From assembly GCF_000204925.1 (NCBI RefSeq), contig NC_015435.1, positions 1,776,349 to 1,840,348 of the forward strand: 64,000 nucleotides of DNA, in the 5' to 3' direction. Positions 40,359-50,378 of the stretch are shown one piece after another. How positions within the stretch are numbered: the first letter of the stretch is position 1; each line of letters begins with the position of its first letter. This stretch comes from Metallosphaera cuprina Ar-4. Lineage in GTDB: Archaea > Thermoproteota > Thermoprotei_A > Sulfolobales > Sulfolobaceae. The notes under the pieces are model-generated. The model had not been told where the DNA came from. It worked only from the letters and a program-made list of their open reading frames with translations, and did not search any database. The position numbers and the translations under genes are program-made.

Positions 40359-40589
40359 GTGGGAAATATATATACAAGAGATATCAAAAGGATAGGTCAA
40401 CAGATATATGAAAAATATAAGGACAATATATCTACTGATTATGAAAAAAATAAAGAGTTAGTGAAACAAGTAGTCGACGTATACTCAAAGAAAGTAAGAA
40501 ACAGAATAGCTGGATACATAACGAGAAAAGCTAAGCAGAGCAAGAGGGTTATTCAAACTCCTGAAGTTCAGGAGGAAATCGAGGAGTAA
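40359..40589 (+). CDS. rps17e: 30S ribosomal protein S17e (eS17)
   Basis: Small-subunit protein of 76 aa starting at GTG: NIYTRDIKRIGQQIYEKY, DYEKNKELVKQVVDVYSKK, RNRIAGYITRKAKQ. A leading GGTGATTAT is the SD. The next gene follows after one base. Confidence 0.93.
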   Translation: MGNIYTRDIKRIGQQIYEKYKDNISTDYEKNKELVKQVVDVYSKKVRNRIAGYITRKAKQSKRVIQTPEVQEEIEE

Positions 40590-40590
40590 A

Positions 40591-40836
40591 ATGGTTAAAG
40601 TAATACTCAGAGGCCCACTATCAAATACGTTTGGACAATCTATATTTTTGATAAATGATGATAATTTGATATCTGTTCTAAAAAACTTTGATAAATTTGG
40701 TCTAATTATAGATCAAGGAAAAGTTAAGCCAGGATACATTGTTCTCGTCAACGGTAAAGATTCAAGATTACTTGATACAGTGACCTTAGGCGATTCTGAT
40801 GTTGTAGAAATAATTCCAATAAATCATGGTGGCTAA
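40591..40836 (+). CDS. Ubiquitin-like beta-grasp protein (Urm1/SAMP/MoaD type)
   Basis: An 81-aa protein with beta-grasp features and a C-terminal NHGG, the di-glycine end used for adenylation by E1-like enzymes. LVNGKDSRLLDTVTLGDSD resembles the MoaD/Urm1 core (VNG...L..GDEV). It may be a sulfur carrier for tRNA thiolation or a protein modifier; which cannot be read. Coupled to S17e and the Cgi121-like gene. Confidence 0.78.
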   Translation: MVKVILRGPLSNTFGQSIFLINDDNLISVLKNFDKFGLIIDQGKVKPGYIVLVNGKDSRLLDTVTLGDSDVVEIIPINHGG

Positions 40837-40838
40837 AG

Positions 40839-41195
40839 GTGGAAATTTTAGAGCTGGAAGGAAAACCTGATATCAAAATGTATTTGACTTATGATGAAAA
40901 CTGCGTTAGTCAGGTGTTAAGAGAACTCCCACCACTCAGCTTAATTAGACAAGCGTGCTATATCTTCTTCGAAAATAAGACTAAAAGGAAAATTAAAGAC
41001 GAATCATTATATTTTCTAGCATTGCTAAGTGCAACAGATCAGGTTAACGTGGCATTGAAAAACTCCATACCTCAAGGTTACGTTGGAAAGTACTTCGTCG
41101 TAAAATGCTGTAAAAATGACGTATACGAAACAATTCAGGTCAGCTCCAGAGAGGAAAGAATCTTGCTTAGTAGAAACTCTATACTTTCGATGTAG
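40839..41195 (+). CDS. Probable KEOPS subunit Cgi121
   Basis: A 118-aa protein. The central LALLSATDQVNVALKNSIPQ matches the Cgi121 pattern (hydrophobic strand, then a Q-helix before an Ile/Pro loop). Cgi121 binds the tRNA 3' end within KEOPS. It starts at GTG two bases after the ubiquitin-like gene. Similarity is modest, so the call is probable rather than certain. Confidence 0.65.
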   Translation: MEILELEGKPDIKMYLTYDENCVSQVLRELPPLSLIRQACYIFFENKTKRKIKDESLYFLALLSATDQVNVALKNSIPQGYVGKYFVVKCCKNDVYETIQVSSREERILLSRNSILSM

Positions 41196-41227
41196 TGCGC
41201 TCATTATTTATTTGTAGTTAATTCTAA

Positions 41228-42811
41228 ATGAACAGTAGGATCGCGCCTCTTATTCTAATCTTTCTGGGCAGTTTAGTAATTATGAACCAAATATTACACT
41301 TATCTTCCTTCTACATGATCGTTATCTTTAGCGCTATAGCCGCTACATTCTTGTTATCAGTATTTCTAAGAAAAAATAAATATTTTGTAGATAAAATTAT
41401 TGAAAGACAAAATATTATTGAAATTAACTCGAATGGAGAAACATACTCAGGAATAGCATTGAAATTGTCCGGGAAGGTGGAGGTGGATAAGACTGGTATT
41501 AACATTCAGAGAGAACTGGAATCTCTTATGGAGACCCTAGCTCGAAGAGACGTAGGCTTCACATATTTTGTAATTACTGGGCTTACTAAGAATAGAACGG
41601 TCTCTACACTCATAATATTGCGCGATTGTATAAACTGCGAAAATGAATTGTTAGAAGAGATAGAAAACATTAGAAACATAGCTAGTGCGGTAGCTCCTCA
41701 CATTCATTTAGACATAGCGTCCATTTCAAATCGTTCTATACCCATCCCATCATCCTGGGGGAATATGTCTTACGCTAAAATATATCAGAAATTAATTGAC
41801 ACGCCGAAGAATTCCCTCCTAGTTGAAGGCTTCGATATAGATTTAGGAACAATGAAAACGGATACTGGTGATATAAGAACAGGGATAAGAACAGCAGATA
41901 TAACCAGGCATATAGGTATATTCGGGTCCACAGGAAGCGGAAAGTCGACTACGGCAGATATACTTGCAAAAAGGTTAATTAGAAACGGATTTAACGTCAC
42001 GTTACTGGACTGGCACGGCGAACATATAGGTAAGATAGATGGCCTGAAGATAGTTGGTTCTGATAACGTAATAAGAATAAACCCGTTAAAACTTGGTAAC
42101 ACAGATGAAATCGTAGAAATACTTGGAGACGTGTTAAAATTAACAGATCCTCAAAGATTTTTACTATATTCTGTTTTACTTAAGATGAAAAGATCAAATA
42201 AATTTGATATGAAGACGTTCATAACTACTCTAACTAGAGTGGAAGAAACCAATAATTGGATGAGAGAAGTGAAATACGGTCTGCTTAGAAAGGTATATCT
42301 ACTATTTACTAAGGAGGGAAAACAATTATTCACAGATAAGATTGAAAACCCTAACGTTGACGACGTTATTTTCAATGCTGTGATAGATTTAAGTTTCATA
42401 AAGAACTTAAGGTTAAGAAGAATATACGGATTATTAATGATTAAATTAATATCTGATTTTTATATGAAAAATAAGCCTATAAAACCTTCTTTACTCGTAT
42501 TAGAGGAAGCTCATAATTATTTCGTTAAAGATAGCGAGTTCCTAGAGAAACTGATTAGCGAAATTAGAAAATTTGGACTTGGTCTATGTGTGGTATCTCA
42601 GTCACCATCTTCTATTTCACCTGAAGTACTAAAAAATACTAATATAAAAATAATACATACAATTAAATCTGATTTAGATAAAAGAATCTTGGCAGAATCT
42701 CTATCGCTAACGCCTTCCCTATACGATTCCCTTGATAAATTGGACGTAGGAGAAGCCTTAATATCGGCACCAAATATGAAAATTCCAATAATAATAAGAG
42801 TAAAAGAATAA
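41228..42811 (+). CDS. HerA/VirB4-like ATPase, membrane-anchored
   Basis: P-loop ATPase of 527 aa with two N-terminal hydrophobic helices (about residues 6-20 and 27-46), then a HerA barrel (RTGIRTADITRHIGIFGSTG), Walker A GSTGSGKST (about 237), LLDWHGEH, Walker B LLVLEEAHNYF and the sensor region CVVSQSPSSISPEVLKNTN. The membrane anchor separates it from the soluble HerA-NurA repair helicase; a DNA-transport or secretion motor is possible. Position matches the conserved ATPase next to thermosome beta in Sulfolobales. Confidence 0.8.
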   Translation: MNSRIAPLILIFLGSLVIMNQILHLSSFYMIVIFSAIAATFLLSVFLRKNKYFVDKIIERQNIIEINSNGETYSGIALKLSGKVEVDKTGINIQRELESLMETLARRDVGFTYFVITGLTKNRTVSTLIILRDCINCENELLEEIENIRNIASAVAPHIHLDIASISNRSIPIPSSWGNMSYAKIYQKLIDTPKNSLLVEGFDIDLGTMKTDTGDIRTGIRTADITRHIGIFGSTGSGKSTTADILAKRLIRNGFNVTLLDWHGEHIGKIDGLKIVGSDNVIRINPLKLGNTDEIVEILGDVLKLTDPQRFLLYSVLLKMKRSNKFDMKTFITTLTRVEETNNWMREVKYGLLRKVYLLFTKEGKQLFTDKIENPNVDDVIFNAVIDLSFIKNLRLRRIYGLLMIKLISDFYMKNKPIKPSLLVLEEAHNYFVKDSEFLEKLISEIRKFGLGLCVVSQSPSSISPEVLKNTNIKIIHTIKSDLDKRILAESLSLTPSLYDSLDKLDVGEALISAPNMKIPIIIRVKE

Positions 42812-42847
42812 ATATTAAAAATAAAGTTCTGTTCCTCTGGAATACAT

Positions 42848-44512
42848 TTAGTCCTCTTCTGAAGGCTTATTCTCGGATTTAGATTCTTTTCCTCCTGTTC
42901 CTCCTGACTTCTTACCTGCAGCCACAAGGTCATCTATCCTAAGTACTAACGTTGCTGCCTCTGTAGCCGCCTTGATGGCATTCATCTTTACTAAGGCGGG
43001 CTCGATTACCCCTCTAGTCCAATTATCTGCAGGCTGTCCTGCATTTAGGTCTACCCCGTACCACTTCTTAGCCTCATCTTCATGTAGAGACCTTAATTTC
43101 ATCAACTGATCGATTGGGTCGTATCCAGCATTCTCAACTAATATCATTACTAAACTTTCTAGAGCGTTAGCATATGCCTCTATCGCTAGCTGCTCCTTAC
43201 CACCTATCTGCGGGGCTTTCTTTCTTAATCTCTTACTTATTTCAATCTCTACAGCTCCTCCTCCAGCAACTGCCTTACCGTCCTTTATGACATCAGCAAC
43301 TGTGCCTACAGCGTCTCTGAGGGCTCTTTCTGTCTCATCTACAACTCTCTCTAGTCCTCCTCTTATTAGTATGCTTATCGCCTTTGGATTCTTTGCACCT
43401 TCGATGAAGACCATCTTGTCTTCTCCAACTTTCCTCTCCTCCACTAGAGCCGCATGCCCTAGATCTTGCTCGCTTATTTCCTCTATGTTTGAGACTACTC
43501 TACCACCAGTAGCTCTAGCTAACTTCTCAAGGTCACTCTTCTTAGCTCTTCTAACCGCTAAGATACCTTTCTTAGCCAGGTAAGATTGAGCTACCTCATC
43601 AATACCTTTCTGACATATTATTACGTTGGCCCCAGTTCTAGCTATCATATCAACTTTTTCCTTGATTATGTTTTCCTCTTCCTGTAGGAACTTCTCCATT
43701 TGCGTTGGATCATTTATCCTTATTTCAGCGTCAAGTTCTGGCTTTTCCACCTCTAGAGGAGCATCAGTTAGCGCAATCTTTGCGTTTTCAACCCTCTTAG
43801 GCATACCTGGATGAACAACTTCCTTATCCACAACTATACCGTAAATTAGCTGAGTATCGTTTATACCTCCACCTGCTTTCTTTACAATCTGTATGTTATC
43901 TGTGTCAACGTACCACTTATTTCCTCTCAACTCCGCAACCTGCGATACCGCTTTAACTACTATGTCACTTAGATATTCCCTAGATCCAGCTACCGCTTTG
44001 CTACTTAAAGAAGTAATTGCAACCTTCCTAAGCAGTTCAACATCATTGATAGTTACTGACTGAGCTATCTCTTGAATTGTTTGTAACGCAACTTCCTCCG
44101 CTTTCTTATATCCACTAATTATTATTGTCGGATGAACTTCTTTATACAGTAGATCTTCTGCTTTTCTAACAAGCTCTCCTGAGAGTATTACAGCAGTTTT
44201 AGTTCCGTCTGCAGTTTCCTCATCCTGACCTTTTGCTATTTGAACTAATAACTTGGCAGCTGGGTGCTGTAAGTCCATCTTATCTAACAATGTCGCTCCG
44301 TCATTTGTTATCGTTATATCGCCCAGGCTGTCTACTAACATCTTATCCATTCCTCTGGGTCCATATGTGGTTCTTAGAGTTTCTTCAACAGCCTTAACGG
44401 CAGCTATGTTAGCTCTCAATGCCTCCTTTCCAAAAGCCCTACTTGAGCCTTCTTTTAAAATAATTACGGGAATTCCTTCTGGAGTTTGTGCGACTGTAGC
44501 TTGTGAGGCCAT
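42848..44512 (-). CDS. thsB: Thermosome subunit (group II chaperonin), beta-type
   Basis: Subunit of the ATP-driven folding chamber. The 554-aa protein has TTYGPRGMDKMLVDSLGDIT, ITNDGATLLDKMDLQHPAAK, QDEETADGTKTAVILSGEL and GGGAVEIEISKRLRKKAP. The N-terminus (TPEGIPVIILKEGSSRAFGK) matches Sulfolobus TF55 beta better than alpha. I start at ATG 44512 because AGGTGACC is a well-placed SD; the GTG three codons upstream is part of that SD. It converges on the ATPase gene. Confidence 0.95.
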   Translation of the reverse strand: MASQATVAQTPEGIPVIILKEGSSRAFGKEALRANIAAVKAVEETLRTTYGPRGMDKMLVDSLGDITITNDGATLLDKMDLQHPAAKLLVQIAKGQDEETADGTKTAVILSGELVRKAEDLLYKEVHPTIIISGYKKAEEVALQTIQEIAQSVTINDVELLRKVAITSLSSKAVAGSREYLSDIVVKAVSQVAELRGNKWYVDTDNIQIVKKAGGGINDTQLIYGIVVDKEVVHPGMPKRVENAKIALTDAPLEVEKPELDAEIRINDPTQMEKFLQEEENIIKEKVDMIARTGANVIICQKGIDEVAQSYLAKKGILAVRRAKKSDLEKLARATGGRVVSNIEEISEQDLGHAALVEERKVGEDKMVFIEGAKNPKAISILIRGGLERVVDETERALRDAVGTVADVIKDGKAVAGGGAVEIEISKRLRKKAPQIGGKEQLAIEAYANALESLVMILVENAGYDPIDQLMKLRSLHEDEAKKWYGVDLNAGQPADNWTRGVIEPALVKMNAIKAATEAATLVLRIDDLVAAGKKSGGTGGKESKSENKPSEED

Positions 44513-44547
44513 AAAGGTCACCTTTTCAGAATGACATAGAAAGAGGT

Positions 44548-44557
44548 TATATAAAAA
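44548..44557 (-). promoter_or_regulatory. TATA box of thsB
   Basis: TTTTATATAA on the minus strand, about 40 bp before the ATG, leaving room for a short leader of around 15 nt with the SD AGGTGA. Thermosome genes are heat-inducible in Sulfolobus; no operator can be assigned. Confidence 0.5.
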
Positions 44558-44620
44558 TCTTTCTATATCTTCATATAGTGTGTCCCACGATCGACAAAAC
44601 GCCTTAGATTATCGAAGAAG

Positions 44621-45184
44621 CTAACCATTGATAATATGTTTTATTTCTACCTTCACTGAGAGAGGAACTCTTTTTGCTAACTTCTTTATGTTGCCGAGCT
44701 TTAAATTAGGACTTTTAAACAGTTTTTTTAATATTTTTTCATCCCCATTATATATTAGATAATAAGTCAATAACACTCTTGTTCTGTACTTAAGCCCACT
44801 GAATATGCCTTTGTTTTCAAGGTAATTATAAATTTTAACCACATTCCTATCACTGTTTAAAGCATTGAGAGCCATGATGGAATCTGTAGTGTATATTTTA
44901 ACCTTTCTATCTTTTCCATGGAAATCAAGCATGAGATTACCCTTTAATCTTATATATTGAGTCCTTTTCAGAATTTTACTTATTTCTTTAATTTCAATTT
45001 TTTTAAAAAATATATCTTTGTTAAAAGTGCTTTTTGGCCTATGAGGCTCTATATAAGGCATCCTGTAATCGTATATTATGTCCAAAACTGCTGCGCAATT
45101 AGCGCAGACTATCACTCCCCTTGAATCATCCCAAATCAAATCTGATGATCCGCAAAAACTGCAATTGTATCCGCCTTGTCTCAT
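44621..45184 (-). CDS. tfb3: Truncated TFB paralog TFB3
   Basis: Transcription factor B-like activator of 187 aa. The zinc ribbon is CSFC (C8, C11) with CANC (C27, C30). It lacks the usual two full cyclin repeats and B-finger. In Sulfolobus, TFB3 near thermosome beta is induced by UV and mediates the DNA-damage response; location and length here agree. Its ATG has no SD, so leaderless expression is likely. Confidence 0.85.
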   Translation of the reverse strand: MRQGGYNCSFCGSSDLIWDDSRGVIVCANCAAVLDIIYDYRMPYIEPHRPKSTFNKDIFFKKIEIKEISKILKRTQYIRLKGNLMLDFHGKDRKVKIYTTDSIMALNALNSDRNVVKIYNYLENKGIFSGLKYRTRVLLTYYLIYNGDEKILKKLFKSPNLKLGNIKKLAKRVPLSVKVEIKHIING

Positions 45185-45292
45185 GCATTAAACGACATAA
45201 CTAACAAATTTGACCGTTTTCATCCTTTCGGAAACACACGGACAGATAAGATCGAAAGTAATATATCGTCTTACATCAATTGTAAGTCAATA

Positions 45293-45667
45293 ATGTCAGA
45301 CTTATTTGAAGAGCTCGCTAACAGAGTGCAAAGAGGCGATATTGAAAGTGCAACCGAAATCGCAAGAAAATTGGTGAGTCACGATAGGAACGTATGGAAC
45401 AAATTCGTAGTATATTTAGATTTAAAACTAAAAGGGAAGAAAATATCTGTCTCTAATTTAGACTCTACATTAGTTATAACAAATAAAACCGGTAAGCCAG
45501 AGGTATTAATAGTAGTAATATCAGAAGACGAAATGATAGATATAAATAATTTTATGAATTTAATTAAATTCTCTAAATCAATGCAAATATCTATATTTGT
45601 AGCTCTCGTGGATAAATATGGCGATATAACATATTATAATCTAGAAGAGATTAACTTAATTAAGTGA
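45293..45667 (+). CDS. Hypothetical protein upstream of hisS
   Basis: A 124-aa acidic protein I do not recognise. ATG 45293 was chosen because the upstream part of the frame runs into the divergent tfb3. The first 35 residues look helical (LFEELANRVQRGDIESATEI, ARKLV), possibly TPR-like; the rest alternates strands (VLIVVISEDEM, ISIFVALVDKYGDITYYN). It precedes hisS by 6 bp, so they are probably cotranscribed. Confidence 0.7.
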   Translation: MSDLFEELANRVQRGDIESATEIARKLVSHDRNVWNKFVVYLDLKLKGKKISVSNLDSTLVITNKTGKPEVLIVVISEDEMIDINNFMNLIKFSKSMQISIFVALVDKYGDITYYNLEEINLIK

Positions 45668-45673
45668 TTTTCA

Positions 45674-46969
45674 ATGGTATCATACGAACCTTTACGAGGT
45701 ATGCAAGATTACTATGCAGATGAGGCTCAAAAAATAAGGAAAGTAGAGACAATATTCAGAGAAGTTGTAGAGAAGGCAGGATATAGCGAGGCAATTACGC
45801 CCGTAGTGGAGGAATTTGAGCTGTTTTCTGTGAAAGGTGGTGAGGAATTGAGGAAGACGATGTATGTTTTTAAAGATAAAGGAGACAGGGAAGTTGCACT
45901 CAGACCTGAAATTACACCTAGTATTGTCAGACTTTATCTCAACTCACTACAGCATTTTCCTAAACCTTTAAGGATATTTTACGTAGGAAGAGTGTATAGA
46001 TATGATGAGCCTCAATTAGGAAGATACAGAGAGTTCAGGCAAGCCGGAGTAGAAGTCCTCGGCACTGAATCTATTCTTGCCGAACTCGAAATGTTCCATT
46101 TATTGAACGACTTCTATCGTAAGATTGGACTCAAAGATAATGTAGAGTTTAAAATAAATAATATTGGTATATATAGAAAAATATTTGATTATATCAAAAT
46201 AGATGATAATCTTCAGGAACACGTCTTGCACCTACTAGACAAGGGCAAAATAAACGAATTCTATTCCACTCTAGAAAGGATCCCAATACAAAATTCTAAG
46301 ATAATGGATCTTCTTGAAATACTAACAAAAAATGGAAAATCTGTAAAAATTGAAGAATTAATTGCTTATATCGATAAAATAGATATACCTGAACTTAAAA
46401 TTGAAATTGAAAAAATCAGCCTAATTAGCGACGTATTATCGTCTTTGGGGATTAATTACCTAATAGATCTGAGCTTTGTAAGAGGTTTAGCTTATTATAC
46501 TGGGCCTATCTTCGAAGTTACAAAAAAAGGGTTACCATTTAGTATTGCAGGAGGAGGCAGATATGATTCGCTTGTAGAAATATATGGAGGTAGTAAGACG
46601 CCGGCAATAGGTTTCGCTATAGGAATTGAACGGACTGTTCACGCTTTAGAGAATATCCTATTGAGGAAAGAGCCTGTTCATCTAATCGCCGTCATCACTC
46701 TTGATAACCTGGCAATCAAGAAAGCTCTAGAAATAGCGTCGATCCTCAGAGAAAATGGGTACGTTACGACACTAAATAACAAGGATTTGAGCCTATCAAA
46801 GCTTATCTCCCTTTACGCTGATCAAGGTTATACTCATGTAATAATTATTGGTAAGAAAGAACTAGAAAATGAAAAAGTGACAGTAAGGAATCTAAAAACT
46901 AGAGAGCAAAGACTTGTAAATATTAGTGAGTTGATTAGAGTCCTTAATTCAGATATGCAAGCGAACTAG
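45674..46969 (+). CDS. hisS: Histidyl-tRNA synthetase
   Basis: Class II synthetase of 431 aa. Motif 1 is around GMQDYYADEAQKIRKVE, motif 2 is RIFYVGRVYRYDEPQLGRYR with EFRQAGVEVLG, the His-specific signature is VRGLAYYTGPIFEV, and motif 3 is GGGRYDSLVEIYGG with GFAIGIERTV. The C-terminal anticodon-binding domain is present. Confidence 0.96.
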   Translation: MVSYEPLRGMQDYYADEAQKIRKVETIFREVVEKAGYSEAITPVVEEFELFSVKGGEELRKTMYVFKDKGDREVALRPEITPSIVRLYLNSLQHFPKPLRIFYVGRVYRYDEPQLGRYREFRQAGVEVLGTESILAELEMFHLLNDFYRKIGLKDNVEFKINNIGIYRKIFDYIKIDDNLQEHVLHLLDKGKINEFYSTLERIPIQNSKIMDLLEILTKNGKSVKIEELIAYIDKIDIPELKIEIEKISLISDVLSSLGINYLIDLSFVRGLAYYTGPIFEVTKKGLPFSIAGGGRYDSLVEIYGGSKTPAIGFAIGIERTVHALENILLRKEPVHLIAVITLDNLAIKKALEIASILRENGYVTTLNNKDLSLSKLISLYADQGYTHVIIIGKKELENEKVTVRNLKTREQRLVNISELIRVLNSDMQAN

Positions 46970-47254
46970 AATATATTATAGCATTATATCTAATAAAAAT
47001 GAATTAATCTTTATCTTTTCATCAAATTAATACTGTACAGTTCCAGTGTCTAAAGAACATGGATACTCTGTAGTTTAACCTTCAGACCAACCCATCGTTT
47101 CCTTAAAAACTAATTAAGTCTGCAATATATAAAATATTTAAAAATACATAATTATAATGTATAAATTAGGTTCTATAATATATCGAAGTTCCTTAAGGAC
47201 CGGCCCAATTTCCTGGCCAACGGTAACTTAAGACAAATATTATAACCCTGACGT

Positions 47255-47869
47255 GTGAAGAATGTAAGGGATATATTTATGGAGGAGTTACCTTCTACAG
47301 CAGTCGGTGTAAAGGTTCAGGATGGAATTATTTTAGGTGCAGTTAGGAGGTTGAGCTACGGTGGATATGTACTTAGCAAATCCGCAAAGAAAGTATTCCC
47401 TATAGCTAGATTTGGAATAGGTGGAGCTGGACTTTTTGGAGATCTTCAAGCTCTCACTAGAATAATGAATGCAAATATCAAATATTATGAGCTGTATAAC
47501 AATAGGCCAATTTCTACTAAAGCTGCAGCTAAATTGCTCTCAATAATACTATATCAATATAAGTACATGCCATTTATATCTGAAGTTCTATTTGGAGGCG
47601 TTGATGATGGTCAACCACAGCTATATGTTTTAGACCCCTTGGGATCACTACTGGACGATGTTTATGCAGCAGTTGGCTCCGGGGCAAGGGTATCAATAGG
47701 AGTTCTAGAAGCGGAATATAATGAGTCTATGACCTTAATGCAAGGAAAGGAACTTACCATTAAATCTCTCAGAGCTTCGGCAGAGAGAGATGTTACTTCG
47801 GGTGACGGGATAGACATATTAACTATTTCAAGGGATGGCAAAATAAATACGGAATTTCTGTCCTCATAA
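47255..47869 (+). CDS. psmB: Proteasome beta subunit, divergent active site
   Basis: Inner-ring 20S proteasome subunit (204 aa). The usual TTT-V-G start of mature beta is replaced: [14 protein letters not shown] aligns Ser with Thr1, and the residue matching Asp/Glu17 is Val (LGAVRRLS), while Lys33 (SKSAKKVF) and the SGSGA-type GSGARVSIG are kept. It probably corresponds to the weakly or non-catalytic beta subunit of Sulfolobales, with the active one encoded elsewhere. Start GTG 47255 or ATG 47279 are both possible. Confidence 0.85.
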   Translation: MKNVRDIFMEELPSTAVGVKVQDGIILGAVRRLSYGGYVLSKSAKKVFPIARFGIGGAGLFGDLQALTRIMNANIKYYELYNNRPISTKAAAKLLSIILYQYKYMPFISEVLFGGVDDGQPQLYVLDPLGSLLDDVYAAVGSGARVSIGVLEAEYNESMTLMQGKELTIKSLRASAERDVTSGDGIDILTISRDGKINTEFLSS

Positions 47870-48005
47870 AGCTAGTTGTTAATTATTTCATGTTATTTAT
47901 ATTTTAATCGTCTTATCTCGTATATACTGTATCAATCGTGATTTAGTATTTCATTTCGTATTAGTTTTGGAGCGTTCTGATATACTGACGATAAATTAAG
48001 AAAAC

Positions 48006-48386
48006 TTAAGCAGTTGATTTCTTTATGCAAAAATATATATGGTCCATAATTTTTAATCCTTTCTTCTCAATGAATGATTCATTAGAACTTATTCTTAATA
48101 GGGGGCCAAAGAAGGATATTATGGTAGTATAACTTTCGTCCTTTTTCTTTTTCTCTGTCACTACGTAACCGTGGGCACAGAAGTCCCTTTCTGAAAATTC
48201 TGGCCTCTCTTTGGAAATAGTCAAGTTGACCTTTTCGCCTTGTTCAAACATGTTAATAGAGGATATCATGTCTAATGTGATGTCTATATCTTTGCATTTT
48301 ATGCTTATTACCAAGAGATCCCTTAGTTCGCCTTTCTTTATGGAAACTATGTCACAAATTTCCGAGAATACGTAATTACTAAGCAC
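48006..48386 (-). CDS. rpo8: RNA polymerase subunit Rpo8 (RpoG)
   Basis: Crenarchaeal counterpart of eukaryotic RPB8. The 126-aa protein carries the hallmark block PEFSERDFCAHGYVVTEKKK and YTTIISFFGPLLRISSN, ending IMDHIYFCIKK. I use GTG 48386 with GGAGTG upstream; the longer frame to 48506 would cover the divergent SmAP gene. RPB8 orthologs occur only in crenarchaea and related groups. Confidence 0.85.
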   Translation of the reverse strand: MLSNYVFSEICDIVSIKKGELRDLLVISIKCKDIDITLDMISSINMFEQGEKVNLTISKERPEFSERDFCAHGYVVTEKKKKDESYTTIISFFGPLLRISSNESFIEKKGLKIMDHIYFCIKKSTA

Positions 48387-48441
48387 GGGAATCACTCCAC
48401 TATTTAAACTCCTATATTTTAACTTTATGTGGGTTTCAGAT

Positions 48442-48882
48442 ATGAGTACCCCAAAAAGGATCCTGGCAGACATGAACTCTCTGCTTGAGAAAACTGTAAT
48501 CATCAAGTTAACCGATGGAAGGAGCTATTCTGGTCAATTGTCTTCTTATGAACTGTCTCCTTTTATGATAAGCCTTGTAAACGCAAAAGACGGCGAAAAC
48601 AATACATTCTATAAGGTTGTTATAAATGGGGATGTAATTTCAGAAATTATTGCTAAATCTACTCCCGTATTTGATGTTAGAGAGTTTGCAGATTTATTAC
48701 AAAAAAGTTTGGGATTGAGGCCAGGTGACGTAAAACTTTACGAAGAGGTTGGAGTAATAACAGTGTTAGAAAGGATAAAAGTTTCAGAAAGCGGTGTTGA
48801 GGGAAGTGGGCCTATGGCACAGCGTATATATGATTTATATAACGACTATGTTGCCAAGAAAAAGAAAGGAGAAATGAAATGA
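48442..48882 (+). CDS. Sm-like protein with C-terminal extension (SmAP3-type)
   Basis: About 146 aa: an LSm core ([32 protein letters not shown]) followed by an archaeal C-terminal domain ([34 protein letters not shown]). This architecture matches the 14-mer-forming SmAP3 type. ATG 48442 is preferred over ATG 48427. Its stop overlaps tgtA as ATGA. Confidence 0.82.
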   Translation: MSTPKRILADMNSLLEKTVIIKLTDGRSYSGQLSSYELSPFMISLVNAKDGENNTFYKVVINGDVISEIIAKSTPVFDVREFADLLQKSLGLRPGDVKLYEEVGVITVLERIKVSESGVEGSGPMAQRIYDLYNDYVAKKKKGEMK

Positions 48883-50378
48883 TTGGAGACTTTGAAATAA
48901 AGGATGAAGATCTGGCGGCAAGGATAGGAGTTTTAGAAACTAAGCATGGGAAATTAGAGACGCCCTCCTTTTTCCCCGTTGTAAATCCTTTGAGAAATGA
49001 TATCTCTATAAAAGAGCTAAATTCCATAGGATTTTATAATTTTATAACTAATGCTTATATACTTAAAAAAAATAATCTATTAAATGGCAATATTCATAAT
49101 AAATTTGAAGAAAATAATATAATTATGACAGACTCTGGTGCTTATCAGATTTTAGAGTACGGTGAGATAAGTCAGGAGAACAAGGATATAGTATCGTATC
49201 AAGTTGAGATAAAACCAGATATAGGGGTATTTCTTGACGTTCCAACTGGAAACACTGATGACTGGAACGAAGCTAAAAAATCGGTAGAACTTACTCTGGA
49301 AAGAGGTAGAGAGATCATCGAAGTTATAAGAGAAAATCAAGATATAATTTGGACTCACCCTATACAGGGGGGCCCTTTCCTAGACCTGATAGAATACTCC
49401 TCTAAACAAGCCTCTAAAATCCCAGAATTCAAAATGTTAGCTTTAGGAAGCCCTACAGTTTTTATGGAAAAATATAGATATTCCAAATTAATCGAAATGA
49501 TTTATACTGCAAAATCTAACGTAAGTAGAGGCATTCCTTTTCACTTATTTGGGGGAGGAGTTCCCCATCTGATACCTTTTGCTGTAGCCCTTGGAGTTGA
49601 CACCTTTGACTCAGCCTCTTATATTCTGTTTGCTAGAGATAATAGATATCTAACTAGAGAGAGAACCTACAGATTAGAAGAACTAGACTATTTTCCGTGT
49701 AGTTGTCCAGTCTGTTCCAGATACACGCCTAAAGAATTGGCAGAAATGAAATCAGGAGAGAGGTCTAAACTGCTGGCAATTCACAACCTATGGAAAATAA
49801 GAGAAGAGATGAACGCAGTAAAGCAGGCAATTAGAGAGGGAAGGCTATTTGAATACATACAGCAGAAAGCTTACTCTCATCCAGCCCTTTACAATGCATT
49901 TAAGTCGATCTTAAAATACTCTAGATATCTAGAAAAGTATGATCCTAGAGTTAAGGGATCTGTAAAAGGGGTTCTATTATTTAACTCCGACTCTATAGAC
50001 AGACCTGAAATTTTGAGACATGTCGAGTTTATGAAAGTTTTCGTCCCAAAAAAGAGAAATGCATTAGTAATTTGTGGAGATAAGCTAAATAGTCCCTTTA
50101 TTTTAGATCCTAAGGTTAAGTCGATCCTTTCTAAAAATAGAGGTACAGATGTATTCGTAGCACTTCCATTTTATGGGTTAATTCCTGTATCAACGTCTGA
50201 AAGTTTTCCGATGTCACAGTTCGAAATGCCAGAAGAGGTCGATAAATTAACGCTAGAGAAAACGGTTTCCTTCATACAATCTTTTCTAAAAGATAAAAAT
50301 TATGAAGAGATAAAATTTATAGAATGTGAGAAATCGGTCTTATCACATGTAATGTCTATCAACACCGCTCTTGGATAA
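48879..50378 (+). CDS. tgtA: tRNA-guanine(15) transglycosylase (ArcTGT)
   Basis: Inserts preQ0 at G15 of tRNA, the first step to archaeosine. The 499-aa protein has the substrate motif [13 protein letters not shown] (catalytic Asp in DSGAYQ), [16 protein letters not shown], and the zinc site [13 protein letters not shown]. The length covers the catalytic domain and C1 region but I see no PUA domain; a PUA protein is encoded 670 bp away at 51050. It overlaps the convergent PAC2-like gene by 36 bp. Confidence 0.9.
   Translation: MIGDFEIKDEDLAARIGVLETKHGKLETPSFFPVVNPLRNDISIKELNSIGFYNFITNAYILKKNNLLNGNIHNKFEENNIIMTDSGAYQILEYGEISQENKDIVSYQVEIKPDIGVFLDVPTGNTDDWNEAKKSVELTLERGREIIEVIRENQDIIWTHPIQGGPFLDLIEYSSKQASKIPEFKMLALGSPTVFMEKYRYSKLIEMIYTAKSNVSRGIPFHLFGGGVPHLIPFAVALGVDTFDSASYILFARDNRYLTRERTYRLEELDYFPCSCPVCSRYTPKELAEMKSGERSKLLAIHNLWKIREEMNAVKQAIREGRLFEYIQQKAYSHPALYNAFKSILKYSRYLEKYDPRVKGSVKGVLLFNSDSIDRPEILRHVEFMKVFVPKKRNALVICGDKLNSPFILDPKVKSILSKNRGTDVFVALPFYGLIPVSTSESFPMSQFEMPEEVDKLTLEKTVSFIQSFLKDKNYEEIKFIECEKSVLSHVMSINTALG

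Noticed and set aside
41228..42811. Calling the HerA-like ATPase CedB of the Ced DNA-import system
   Set aside because: The domain type fits, but no CedA-like membrane genes are nearby and the location matches a different conserved ATPase beside thermosome beta. Left as HerA/VirB4-like.
44581..44620. Regulatory inverted repeat between thsB and tfb3
   Set aside because: Only a short CGATCG palindrome is visible; no extended symmetry that would support an operator.
48387..48506. Longer N-terminus for Rpo8
   Set aside because: It overlaps the divergent SmAP gene and is absent from the known Rpo8 length; GTG 48386 has a good SD.
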